Positions 40,005 through 51,347 of a DNA stretch of 64,000 nt are shown one piece after another. The DNA lies in NCBI GenBank assembly GCA_949358305.1, contig OX442315.1:28114427-28178426 (forward strand). The letters run 5' to 3'. Source of the stretch: Strigamia acuminata (Eukaryota; Arthropoda; Chilopoda; Geophilomorpha; Linotaeniidae). A program made the position numbers and the translations under genes. Below the pieces are notes generated by a model. The model had not been told where the DNA came from. It searched no databases and was given only the letters and a program-made list of their open reading frames with translations. Position 1 is the first letter of the stretch. Every line of letters begins with the position of its first letter.

Positions 40005-43000
40005 CTGTAAATAATAAACAAACAAAATTTTTTTTTATTCCTCATTTGCTGTCAATTTAATTTACCACATAAATACAGCAATTTAAAAAAAATTTCAGAT
40101 GATAATTAAAACTGAATTATTTTTTAAATAAAATTCCACATTTCCCAAAGAATTTCAATTAATTAACCAATTGTACATTTATTTAATTTCGATAAATAAA
40201 CTATTAATTCAACCTGAACTGATTTCTCGGTCCAGACGACATGGCGAGATAAAGGGGAGAGGTGAGCATGAACACAATCACCTGGGCCTCCATGTCTGGC
40301 CGTGGCAGAGGGCAGACGCCTTCTCTCCGCCCCAAAGCACACACAAAACGAAAACCTAGTCAAGGGACTCGGAGGGTGGAAATGATGGTAAGAGGGGCGG
40401 GTGGAGGAGCCGAGGGAGTTATATAACAGGCCTTGAAAACTAGCAAAATGAAGGAAAGAAAGGGAGTAAAGATACAACCCCTATTTACTTCAGCAGCAGT
40501 ACCGCCTGAATCAACCACGAGGGGGTTAAGAGTCTATTTCCAGTCACATCTGCCCTGTCCTGTCTGTGAGGGAATGTCTAGCTAACATCTCACTACAACA
40601 CAATTCACATCATACCTTATGTCGTCATAATTGGCCTCGTAATTGCACTACGTCCACACCAAATAAGCGATTAAATTGCACCAACTTTTCGCTCGTTATC
40701 GACGATCGTTTTCATTTAGTTCTCCTCAACGTACTAACAAAACGCCAAAAGCTGGAAACAAGTTTTTGTATAATGAGGAATTCAAGCAACCACCTACCAC
40801 TATTGTTAATATACCAGAAAAGCTGGATCGCACATGTGCTCATATAGAAGCATTAACTTTTTCCAATGGTTTTTACTCACCTATGCAACGCGCTTTCAAT
40901 TCAATGCCACATCGCTTTCTACTTTCAAGATATACTAATTTTCACCCCTTTTTTTGAACGTTACGCCAACCCTTTTCTATATTACTTCTAAAACAATCCT
41001 TTTTATTGTGCAATAAACCTTTTTTCCCTCTCTCTGAACCTCAACTTTTCAGACCATAATTTTTCTTTTCTTTTAATGGTATTTTTGGTGTAAAATAACG
41101 ATTGATCGGGAGTCCCCCCGCTTCTGGGTTCGACTCCATCTGGCCCCAGGCGGTGCCAGCTGTCGTCACGTCTCCCATCCCCAGGTTACGCCACATGTAA
41201 CTGCGTCCAGGATGGCGAAACGCGCGGGGGCGCTGCACACGTGCCGTAAGGGGGGAGGACAGATTATTATGATTATTATTATCCGATACTTTGTGTACAC
41301 GGCCTTACCCCATTCAAACACCAGAGCCCATATGCTGACGACCAACGGGCACATATGGGCTCCTTCCCCTGGATTCTTTTGTCTCTGCTCTAAGGGTGCC
41401 TTGTGGACCCTTTTCTCTCAATGGCCGAAAAAAATGAGGCCCAAATGGCGAGGAAAAGGCTTGCACCAGTCTTCCACTAGGGAATTTCTATAGAGCCACA
41501 TGCTGAATATATTATTTTTCGAATAATTATCCCGTAAATTAAAAAATTAAAAAAATTAAAATATTAAAAACGTTCGCAAAATTTTGGTGCAATTTTAACA
41601 AGTGTTGCAAGATTCATGAATTCATGATTCATTAATATGTATATTTTCTTTCAGAGGATCCAGGGAGAAGTTTTTAATTTTAATTTTTTTTAATTTTAAT
41701 TTTTTGTTGCTAAATTAAAAGAAAAAAGAATAAAATGTGATGCAGCACTTGTCCTTTGACTCTGTGGGTAATTAAAAGACGCTAAATTCCATGACCAAGC
41801 GATTCCATGCGCTGTCGAGCTTCAAAGTAACCGGTTCGACGCAGGTTATTCGATTCTCGTCACTCCAGGCGCCAAAACCGGTCTAACCTCAGCGGGCAAA
41901 AGTAACCTCATCTTTAATCTTACATCTTCCACAAGTTCATCTTTATTAAGTTATTTGCAAACGTGCGATCTTAAATCCACAGGTGTTTTTAAAATCTAAC
42001 TGCACATTCAGATTCCGTGGATAGCGCGAGCAGCTGTTCTCCTTAAGAACAACAACAATAACAATCCAAAAGTAATAAAAAATAATAATAAAAAATAAAT
42101 TTCATTCACTTTGTTCAAACTTGGCCAAAAAACCATTCGATCATTCCAAACAATAGTCAAATAACCATTGTTTACCAATTTTCCAAAAATTTCCCCGCAA
42201 TCTAAATGTTTCCTACTCCCATTTCTTGCTACTACCATGCTTTATAATTCCTTTCTATTACTACATCAACAGCGTAAGGTCTTTCATAGCACGAGGAGCA
42301 ATCTCAACACACAATTGCCAATTAACCTGGCAGCCCATAAGCTGCCATCTGCCTCAAAGCGAACGCAGGACCAATCTGCACAGCTTGGCTTCTCCGTACA
42401 TAACATAACGCACCAAAAAAACACCCTAATGCAATAAAATTAAACGCATTTTAAGCAAAATATCTTAATTTATATTTTGATAATAAATATTTTTGCTTAA
42501 AAAAATAAAATAAAAAATAAAAATTATGTTACCTGTCGATAGCCAATTCCGTCACTAATGGATGCGACTTTTCAGCTGACCGTCGCACGGAGACAAGATA
42601 CTCTCCCCCATGAATTCCTCTCGTTCTCTTTCTAACTACTCAGCATCAATCCAGGAGCCATGTGTTGGTTGCAAGCACATGTTCAGATAGAGTCCACTCG
42701 TATCGCACGGGGGAGCGAATAAAACCGCGATCAGAAATCACCCAATTCTTGCGTAGATGCGGTCAATTTGAACGAGTCACTATCACAAAATATTTCGTCG
42801 CCAACCAAAAAAAAAAAAAAAAAAAAAAAAGTTTTTTTTTCTTTCCTTCCTCTTTCCAGGAATTCGACTAAACAAGTCTGATCCGAATGAAGTTTTCTGC
42901 CAAAGTCAAGATGCAAGCCAGAGGAGACCAGAGGCGGGCGTATCGAAGCGCGTGCGCGATTTCACAGCAGCTGCTGCTCGGCTGCTGGCTGGCTGGTAGA

Positions 43001-46000
43001 CCTGGCTTCAGCTGTGACTGCGAATTGGAGTCAGGGCGATACCATTTTTGCACTCAGTGGCAGGGTAGGTAACGATGAAATAACGGCACTTAAAGCGGTC
43101 TCTCTCTCTCCCGCTCTCTCTCTCTCTCTCTCTCTCTCGCTTTTCCCCTTACAGTTCAGCTTCTGGCAAAATACAAAAGAAAAGGCAGCAGCAACGAACA
43201 TCGCAAATGAACGTGTGATTCGCATCTGCTCTTGTGGCCAGTCAACCACTTTCACAGCGGCTTCTCACCACCGCTTTTCGAGCGCATTTAAGCGAGCAAA
43301 ATTTTCTACAACATGGAAAGGCGTTATCGTGTTATTGCAAATACCAAAAAACATCGTTTTAATTTGTGCAAATATCGATATTTTAATTTCTCCGTAAATG
43401 TCCCGATCTGTTTTTCATTTAATCATTTTCACAAATAAATGCAACAAAAAATTGATGTTTGTTTACATCATTTTTTTACCACTCTTAAATCCCAGTGCTG
43501 TTTAAAAGCCTATTGTGATAGAATTTGAACTGACAGCAAAAAGAATGATGTCGAACGTAATAACACTTTTTTGTTTTGCAGCCCTTTCTCGTTCGGGTAT
43601 TATGATTGCCAGGTGAGAGGATGAACAAGTGGTCCGGGGCACTCCAGGTGCAGAAGCCTTTCTTTTAGGAGAAACACTTCTGAACAGGTGATAAGTTGCG
43701 CTGTGCGCTATACAATTCCCCACACACAGCATTGTTTACGCAACAAATGTACCGTGTTTATCCAAATAAATTATTAAAAAATCAAAAACAAGCAGACGAA
43801 ATAATTGCAAAAAAAATAAAAATTAAAGATTGCTAGACATTCCTCCACAATTTCCTCCATTTCGCAAAATTCCTATTTTATTTTTCCAACAAAATTGTTG
43901 TAAAATCTTTCGCGTTGTGTTTTTCCAACCCGGAAGCGTCCTGAATCAAAATAGAAGTGTAGAAAATAACGGCCAATGTCCAAATTGCTTCTAGGAGAGG
44001 GGAGAGGGATTTTCCCCTGTCCCCTCGAAGCCATCTGCGCCTCTCCCCTTCTCACCTGGTCAGTCCGGTAGCGGCCGCAGACGTAACCTCTCGGGAGGGA
44101 GGTTAGTGACATATGGCGAAAATGGTCATACAAAAGGTCAGCCTGTTGGGGCACAGTAACTGTTTTGGTCGTCGGTTGGGGTCAGACGGACTCCAGACGA
44201 CCAGATGGTGACCAGACGAAGGGTAAAAGACTGGTGTGGAATGGCAGGGCAAGAAGGAGCATTTGGGGGGTGCGAGAAATGCTTTGGGAGGAGGTAGGGT
44301 GAAAGGAAATGAGACAAGAGCGGTGAGGAGGAGCAGACGTTGATTCATTTACGTGCAACCAAACGAAGCAAAGCAAACCGCAAGTTGTGGCGGGTTTCAC
44401 ATCTTAACTCCTTGGCACCCAATTCATCGCTTGAACTCTTTGCAGCAGCAAGTGGCCAAAACATGACAACTCTCCTTTCAATTATATGCCAATCTAACTC
44501 ACAAACTATCTATTTATTAATATTAATCAGAAAACTATTGCAAAATTCGATGTTTTTCAATTATCAAGTGTTTAAAAGATTTACCTTTGAGGTATTAAAG
44601 TTGCACATGTTGTGCGAATGAGGTAATAAAGCGTAAATTACACCGGAATTCAAAATCCACAACTATCAAATGCATTTTGTAAGAAATAGTTGTATTATGT
44701 CACTTTTATTCCCCGTTTATGTTAATAGAATGAACCTGGGGTTCCACTACTCAATTTTACTACTTTTACGTTGTTCGGGGAGGGTGATATTGTGGCTTTT
44801 CCACCCACCCATGCGAGCCAACAGTCCAGCTGCCGTCCTCTTGTCTGGCATGTGCCTTATATATCAATGAAATCATTTTGTATTCTTCTATCTTGTTTTT
44901 CCCCAAAATCAATTCAAACTAAAATACAAAAAAATATATATATACATACATATATATACATATAAAATATTTTTTTTTTAATATTAAAATTAAAATTAAA
45001 AACTGATTCATTGTTTTTAAAGGTGTACTAAAATGGATCGACGCGGCTACGACCCATCTGTCGCCTACGGGGTGGTGAGTCGTCGGGTAGCGCGTGCGAA
45101 TATCGATCGAGCCCTGAATTGACACGACTCGCCGCCGAGTTTCCGGACCGGGCCGCAGGTGTTGGGAATGACAGAACTCCGCCTAATTTGCTTACAAATC
45201 GCTGCGCCATGTGCCTGCTGCTATTCGGGGTGAAACTGCAATTTGGATTCAATTATTTAGCCAAGTTGAAGCTTTCCGCACATACACAATCCACCGCCGC
45301 AAAGAAATGCAAATATTCGAAAAGGTCAATGATCTTCCAAGTTTCCTCAAATTGACAACGATGATTGATCATTTTCATCCTCCCGAATAAATAAATTCAC
45401 TTTTTGCCTCATATATATTTTTTTCTTCCCAATTGTTATTGTCCACAACACGTTTTAAACGTTCGATTCGTCCAGGTGTATTCATCCGCAGTCGCCGTTG
45501 ATAAGCAATGCAGTGTAGCCGCACAGAATGGAAAAAACGGGGTGCTTTTCGTAGAGAAAAGAGCGAGGCTGAAGAGGCGGAGGAGATGTGGTTGGAAATA
45601 TTTGCCCCCGGTGCCTTATCGGAGTAGTGCAGTTTTCCTCCCAATTACCTTAGGGAAAAGCCAACGCTAAACGCAAACACAAGCGCCGCACAGGTAATTG
45701 GAGCCGAACAGCTCGCGACTTTCATTTGCGTAATCTGTTCCTTTCCAGCAGTCCACTGTACTCAACTCTTTCTCACAATTTAAAACTCGTGCTCAACTCA
45801 TGTAGCAGAGCGAAACATCGGCACTTATTTTTCAATTACATCGATCATGCAAATTAACACGTTTTGCATAAATGCTTTCCGTATCTCTCTTTCTTCAATT
45901 TCAACTTCTGGAAACAAACTGCTCAACATACACCATTTCGCTCGCGCACTCAATTTTTTATCCTCACCTTGCTTTTTTCATTAAACCTGTCCCATGGCAC

Positions 46001-46147
46001 CCAATCACGCACCCGTATTGTTTAAAAATTATCCAATGAGAATAATTTGTCAGCGAAAATAACCCTCGGGTTTATTTCCGGCTTTAATAGACGCAAAACA
46101 CATTGTTTCCACATTTAAATAACATTACACGTGTCGCTATTCAGTGT
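40005..46147 (-). promoter_or_regulatory. 5' flank of nervy with candidate untranslated exons and CpG-dense patches
   Basis: The first coding exon is preceded by an acceptor (acag| after 40004), so 5' UTR exons must lie at higher coordinates. Two exon-end candidates on the minus strand are CGACAG|gtaaca (edge 42533) and GACCAG|gtgagaag (edge 44056). The second follows a GC-rich segment containing gcggccgc. CpG-dense patches occur near 42925-43070 and 45035-45190 and could be promoters. A (CT)n tract lies at 43099-43138. I see no protein-coding gene here. Confidence 0.4.
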
Positions 46148-46847
46148 CTTATCTAAATCCAACAAAGTGCAGGTTTTAATTAAAGGTCAAATTACCAATA
46201 AAGAGAGACATTAAAAATTGTCGTTTTATTTAACGCGACATCGAGACGAAGATTTTGTTAATGGAGTGCTGTATAGTGGAATAGTGAGTTATGACCTCGT
46301 CATGTTAAAGTTCCAGGTTCGAAGTTGACTATTTAATCATTGTTGTTAAGCCGAACCAGGGTCCCGTGGCCTGGAGAACGTCATGGTGTGTTAGGTTAAG
46401 TGTAAGGTTGGATTTGAGCCCATTGCTCTGCACCAGGGCCCTTCAAGATGGAGTTACTCCACTGTTGTTGTGAAATTTGATCTGTGCGTGCAAGTTCAAA
46501 AGTTCGGACGTGCTGCTCGGCACGGATGATCATGAACCATGATGCATCACATAGTCACATACCATAAACAAGATCTCCGTCTCAATGTCGCCCAAATAAT
46601 CCAAACAATCACAATGCGCCGAGCTGTTATTAAAAGTTATTCAAACTACAATCAAAAAAATAAAACCCAACAGGCAAATATCGTGAAATCCCGTAGAATC
46701 GGAACTCGGATCGCATTTCGACATTTCCTCGCAGATAATTTGATTTTGTCATAAAATGATAATTATCGTCCGAATTTTCTGGAGTTGGTATTTAATTTAT
46801 CATTTTTTCCTTACACTATTTTTGTACCGTATAGTCTTAAACTGTAA
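46148..46847 (+). repeat. 700-bp direct repeat, left copy
   Basis: Matches 50679-51347 in the same orientation at high identity. The boundaries are sharp: both begin cttatctaaatccaacaaa and end gtcttaaactgtaa. The copies differ by small indels; the left one has about 27 extra bases near 46702-46728. The pair flanks 3.8 kb containing a TIR element and the twin-protease ORF. They resemble LTRs in placement but lack clear TG...CA ends and a flanking target duplication. Confidence 0.85.
46274..46326 (+). promoter_or_regulatory. Pol III-like A and B boxes inside the direct repeat
   Basis: TAGTGGAATAG (46274-46284) fits the A-box consensus TRGYNNANNNG exactly. GGTTCGAAGTT (46316-46326) matches 9 of 11 B-box positions, at a tRNA-like spacing. 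The right copy is degraded at both. This suggests a tRNA-derived SINE head within the repeat, but no tRNA fold was confirmed. Confidence 0.3.
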
Positions 46848-47813
46848 TAACACTTTACCCGTTACACATGACAAATTAAGTGAACCTGGGAATAGAAAGA
46901 GCATGCAGTACTTTGAAGACGTTGGTATTCAATTCAACAGCCGGAGCCCAAACCTAAGACGAGACCACCACAACAGCGCATAGCCAGCTACCGAAATAAT
47001 ACCTACAAACCATCGCAAAATTATAAATCAGATTTAGACTGTAGTGTACCAAGTCTTAGAAATGGTAGAAATCTCAGCACAAGCTTGTCTTCCGACACTG
47101 CAACTAGTTATTCCAAAAGTACTTTTGTTTAGAAAACTAGAACTCGGTGTGCAGATGGATCGGAAAACATACAAATCAAAATCACACATATCAGCCTTCA
47201 AGTCTTTTTATAGGAATTATTAAGTTTTTTACTCTCAAATGGTTTTAAGTATTACTGTACAACAACTGTGAAATTGTGCTTTTGTGTAATGATTCAAAAA
47301 CGTTACTGCGCGCATTTGTATACTGTCCCTTTGCTTCTCTGTGGAATCCTTCATTTTTTCATCCAACCGGTCTTAATCTCTCAACATTTAAACAACCATT
47401 TCCACCCACACATTTTTCGAAAAAATATACCTCGCCAAAAGATGAGTCAAGGCTTGCAACCCACTCTCCAGCGGCCGTAGTCATCTTTGAGCAGACGACA
47501 CACGATTTTCAAACTCAATTCAGATGAGAATATCGTCCAATTTACAGGGCTAAAACCCACCATAAAAAAGATTGAATTCTGAACCAGGGACATAGTGGGC
47601 AACAGCCGGTCATCGCCTAAACACGACATTTCTCCGCTCACAGGCGACACCGTTATCCCATTTAACAATACTTTCGGTATTTTTTTAAATTTTCTTTCTC
47701 AAACGATGGGATAACTGTGGCGACAGTTTTACGTCTACATGAAGTTACCGCCAGTTGAAACGTCTCATCCGCGTATTGGCGCCGACCAATCAGGATCGAG
47801 CGCATAAGATATA

Positions 47814-49084
47814 CAGGGTGGTGCAGAAAGTCTGGTTCACAGTAAATAATTCCCAAACTATTCTAGATGTTGATTCAGCAAAATGATTGTTAAGGTAGTA
47901 TGTCGGGGGAAATCCAATTATGACATCCAATTTGACTTCTGAGGTCATCTTCAAGGTCATCCATATTGTAACTCGAGAACCGTGACAGTTAGAGCAAAAA
48001 AGTGAATTAGAAAGTTGTAGAGCATCATCCAATTAGTCTAGAACTGTTTTTAAAAAAATTATTTCTTAGGAAAAAGTTTTGAGAAAAAAGGTCTGAAACA
48101 TTGGCCTACTCAGCATTATAACTCAGCTTTGTAACCTAAAACTATTGAGGCAACCAAGCTAATCTTCAATTAGGACACTTTATTGGGTCATACTTGTAAG
48201 TGGAAGAGAGGAAATACAAAAGAAAGGAAATAATTTATTTTGGAAATACATTCCACATGATAGTTTTAGGTTACAAAGCTGAGTAGACTAACATTTCAAA
48301 CCTTTTTTTCTCAAAACTTTTCCCTAAGAAATAATTTTTTTAAGAACAGTTCTAGACTAATTGGATGATGCTCTACAACTTTCTACCGTATATACTCGCG
48401 TATAGTGCGAAATATTTATGCCAGAATTAGTTCTCGTGTTTGGGGGGGTCGCACTATACGCGCGTAATAAAAAAAAAAAAAAAAAATTAACAAAACGTAC
48501 GTACTACGGTACGTTTCGTATTTCGCCCGTATTACGTGCGCATTTCGTCCTATATAATTTCGGCCATCGCTTACAACACGCAACACAACCATCCAACCTA
48601 CCGACAATCGAATAATGCAAGAATCCAACAATCCGAAACGTAAGCGTGTGTCGTTTGAAGCGGGGTTTGAAGCGGGTTTAAATTACGTGTCGTGGCATTT
48701 GCCGAGAAAAATAATAACTCCGCCGCTGCGAGAGAATTTGATTTGATTTGATTTGATTTTTCCATTGTTGTGGCACAACACTATGGTAACTCGCATTATA
48801 CGCGCGTACACCATTTATTTCGTTTTAGGCGCCTTAAAATGGGGGGGTCGCATTATACGCGGATCGCATTATACGCGAGTATATACGGTAATTCACTTTT
48901 TTGCTCTAACTGTCACGGTTCTCGAGTTACAATGTGGATGACCTTGAAGATGACCTCAGAGGTCAAATTGGATGTCATAATTGGATTTCCCCCGACATAA
49001 TACCTTAACAATCATTTTTCTGAATCAACATCTAAAACGGTTTGGAAATTATTTACTGTGAACCAGACTTTCTGCACCACCCTG
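47814..49084. mobile_element. Long-inverted-repeat DNA element 1 (TA target, Tc1/mariner-type)
   Basis: A 1271-bp element starting CAGGGTGGTGCAGAAAG and ending with its inverse, flanked by TA on both sides. Its arms extend over about 320 bp each (47814 to about 48135, mirrored from about 48262 onward, allowing for the nested insertion), so the single strand could form a near-complete hairpin. It has no transposase of its own and is a foldback/MITE-like element. The TA target and ends suggest mobilisation by a Tc1/mariner-superfamily enzyme. Confidence 0.85.
48386..48888 (+). mobile_element. Nested Tigger/pogo-type deletion derivative
   Basis: A 503-bp insertion in the right arm of element 1, bounded by TA on both sides and by inverted ends CCGTATATACTCGCG. 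Removing it and one TA restores the match between the arms. From the ATG at 48615 it keeps a frameshifted piece of a pogo-type transposase N-terminus (KRKRVSFEAGF, then an NNNSAAAREF motif in another frame) matching the ORF at 59744-60190. The rest of the transposase is missing. Confidence 0.85.
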
Positions 49085-49257
49085 TATAAAGTGTATATTA
49101 TTTTGTAAAAAGTATCTTGCAACAATCAACAATCATCTGCAGTCGCGTTGTATCATTTCCTATCGGCGCATAATTAAAGATTTGGAACCGGAACAACGAT
49201 CAAGAAAGTTAAAACGTTTTTGACGAAGATCGAAAATCCACGAAGCAACCAAAAATT

Positions 49258-50439
49258 ATGAAGACTAGAAGCGGAAGTTCGGTGAAAATCGAAGGATTGG
49301 AAATTACTAAAACCGGAAGCGCTAGAAATCAAGATCACGGAAGAATCGGGCGGACGAAACGAAACGGCGTTAAAAAGCAAGAAACCAAGGTCGAAAAATG
49401 GTGTTTGGACAGCGGAGCAAATGAACACTGTTGTTTGAACGAATCTACATTTTCAAAAATCGAATTCTTTGAAAACGAGAAGTATGATTCGGGAACTGAA
49501 ATTATCGGAATAGGAACAGCCAAAATTCGTGTCAAAAGTGAGAACGTAAATGTGATTGTGAACTTAGAAAAAACGCTGCTCGTGCCAGATTTTGCAACAA
49601 ATTTTATATCTGTGGGGAAGATCACCGATAATGGATACAAAGTATTGTTTGACGACAAAGTCGCAAAAATCATAAATCCAGAAGGACAAGTTGAGTATAC
49701 GGCAAAACGGAATCGAATCGGTTTATATGACATCCTCGGCCAAAGCGTAAAACAAGTCGAAACGACAACTCAAGCGGAAATCGAAACAAGAATCGAAGAA
49801 TCGAGATTTACCGAAACCGGAAGCGCTAGAAATCAAGAAAAATGGTTGTTGGACAGCGGAGCATACAAACACGTGTGTTCGAACGAATCGACCTTTTCAA
49901 AAATCAAATTCCTTAAAAACAAGTGGCTGGAAACGGCTATTAGTTACCCGCTATTGAAAGTTAACGGAATAGGTACAGCCAAAGTTCTTGTCAAAAGTGA
50001 GAACAGAATTGTGGTTGTGAACTTAAAAGAAACGCTTCTTGTGCGGGATAAGAAACTGAATTTGATATCTGTCGGGAAGATCACCGATTATGGATACAAA
50101 GTATTGTTCAACGACAAAGTCGCAGAAATCATAAATCCAGAAGGACAAGTTGAGTATACGTCAAAACGTAATCGAGACGGATTTTATTACATCCTCGTCG
50201 AAAGCGCAAAACAAGTTGAAACGAAAACTCAAGCAAAAATCGTACCAAAACCGGAAAAGCTGAAAATCAAGATCATCGAAGAAGCGGATACACACGGCGA
50301 ACGAAAAGAAACTGCGTTAAAAAGAACACTGAAATTCGTTAATTCCTATTTTCTGTTGCATTTTTCTATTGTAATCTTATTATTATTTTCTTTGTGTTGC
50401 CAATATGCAGGTAATGTAATTTACAAAACAAATAAATAG
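49258..50439 (+). CDS. Twin copia-type retropepsin / pre-integrase ORF with C-terminal membrane helix
   Basis: A 393-aa uninterrupted ORF. Residues about 18-185 and 187-335 are tandem copies of one unit. Each has a TGSARNQ leader, an aspartic-protease motif WCLDSGA (D51) or WLLDSGA (D199), and a GIGTAK flap-like block. Each then has an NFISVGKIT or NLISVGKIT segment running to GLYDI or GFYYI, typical of the pre-integrase region of Ty1/copia polyproteins. No gag, integrase core or reverse transcriptase is visible. Residues 361-384 are strongly hydrophobic (FLLHFSIVILLLFSLCC), followed by a short basic tail, which is unusual for a copia polyprotein. The units are also nearly identical in DNA. 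It may be a decayed element, a non-autonomous family, or a host-captured protease gene; expression is unknown. Confidence 0.7.
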   Translation: MKTRSGSSVKIEGLEITKTGSARNQDHGRIGRTKRNGVKKQETKVEKWCLDSGANEHCCLNESTFSKIEFFENEKYDSGTEIIGIGTAKIRVKSENVNVIVNLEKTLLVPDFATNFISVGKITDNGYKVLFDDKVAKIINPEGQVEYTAKRNRIGLYDILGQSVKQVETTTQAEIETRIEESRFTETGSARNQEKWLLDSGAYKHVCSNESTFSKIKFLKNKWLETAISYPLLKVNGIGTAKVLVKSENRIVVVNLKETLLVRDKKLNLISVGKITDYGYKVLFNDKVAEIINPEGQVEYTSKRNRDGFYYILVESAKQVETKTQAKIVPKPEKLKIKIIEEADTHGERKETALKRTLKFVNSYFLLHFSIVILLLFSLCCQYAGNVIYKTNK

Positions 50440-50678
50440 AAGTAAAGTTAAATACTCCGTACTATTTTTTAAATTAACTGAAAAGGTATTTTTGTTTTGT
50501 AAGATTTTATTTTGGTTTTTCGTTGCTATGGCAATACACTCGAAACAAGATGGCGGGTATTTTTGGCTGTTTGAAATTTTAGAATACGATTTAGTTGTTT
50601 CAGACTTCTAAACCTGATGCTTTTTTGTTTTAATTTTTTTAGGCCCGGAATAATACGTGATCTATAATTTACCAAGGA

Positions 50679-51347
50679 CTTATCTAAATCCAACAAAATG
50701 CAGGTTTTAATTAAAGGTCAAATTACCAATAAAGAGAGACATTAAAAATTGTCGTTTTATTTAACTTAACGCGACATCGAGACGAAGATTTTGTTAATGG
50801 AGTGCTGTATAGTGAAATCGTGAGTAATGACCTCGTCATGTTAAAGTTCTAGATTCGAAGTTGACTATTTAATCATTGTTGTTAAGCCGAACCAGGGTCC
50901 CGTGGCCTGGAGAACGTCATGGTGTGTTAGGTTAAGTGTAAGGTTGGATTTGAGCCCATTGCTCTGCACCAGGGCCCTCCAAGATGGAGTTACTCCGCTG
51001 TTGTTGTGAAATTTGATCTGTGCGTGCAAGTTCAAAAGTTCGGACGTGCTGCTCGGCACGGATGATCATGAAATATGATGCATCACATAGTCACATACCA
51101 TAAACTAGATCTCCGTCTCAATGACGCCCAAATAATCACAATGCGCCAAGCTGTTATTAAAAGTTATTCAAAATACAATAAAAAAATCAAAACCAAACAG
51201 GCAAATCTCGTGGAATCCCTTAGAATCGTCGCAGATAATTTGATTTTGTCATAAAATGATAATTATCGTCCGAATTTTCTTGAGTTGGTATCTAATTTAT
51301 CATTTTTCCCTCACACTATTTTTGTACCGTATAGTCTTAAACTGTAA
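50679..51347 (+). repeat. 669-bp direct repeat, right copy
   Basis: Right partner of 46148-46847, same orientation. It lies 239 bp after the stop of the twin-protease ORF. It has a short deletion and several substitutions relative to the left copy, and its A- and B-box-like motifs are altered. Confidence 0.85.

Noticed and set aside
40566-40957. Two overlapping 93-aa plus-strand frames
   Set aside because: No recognisable motif, and overlapping frames of equal length indicate chance.
46148-46847. Standard LTR of a complete copia element
   Set aside because: No TG...CA ends, no primer-binding site or polypurine tract, and no integrase or reverse transcriptase between the repeats; described only as a direct repeat.
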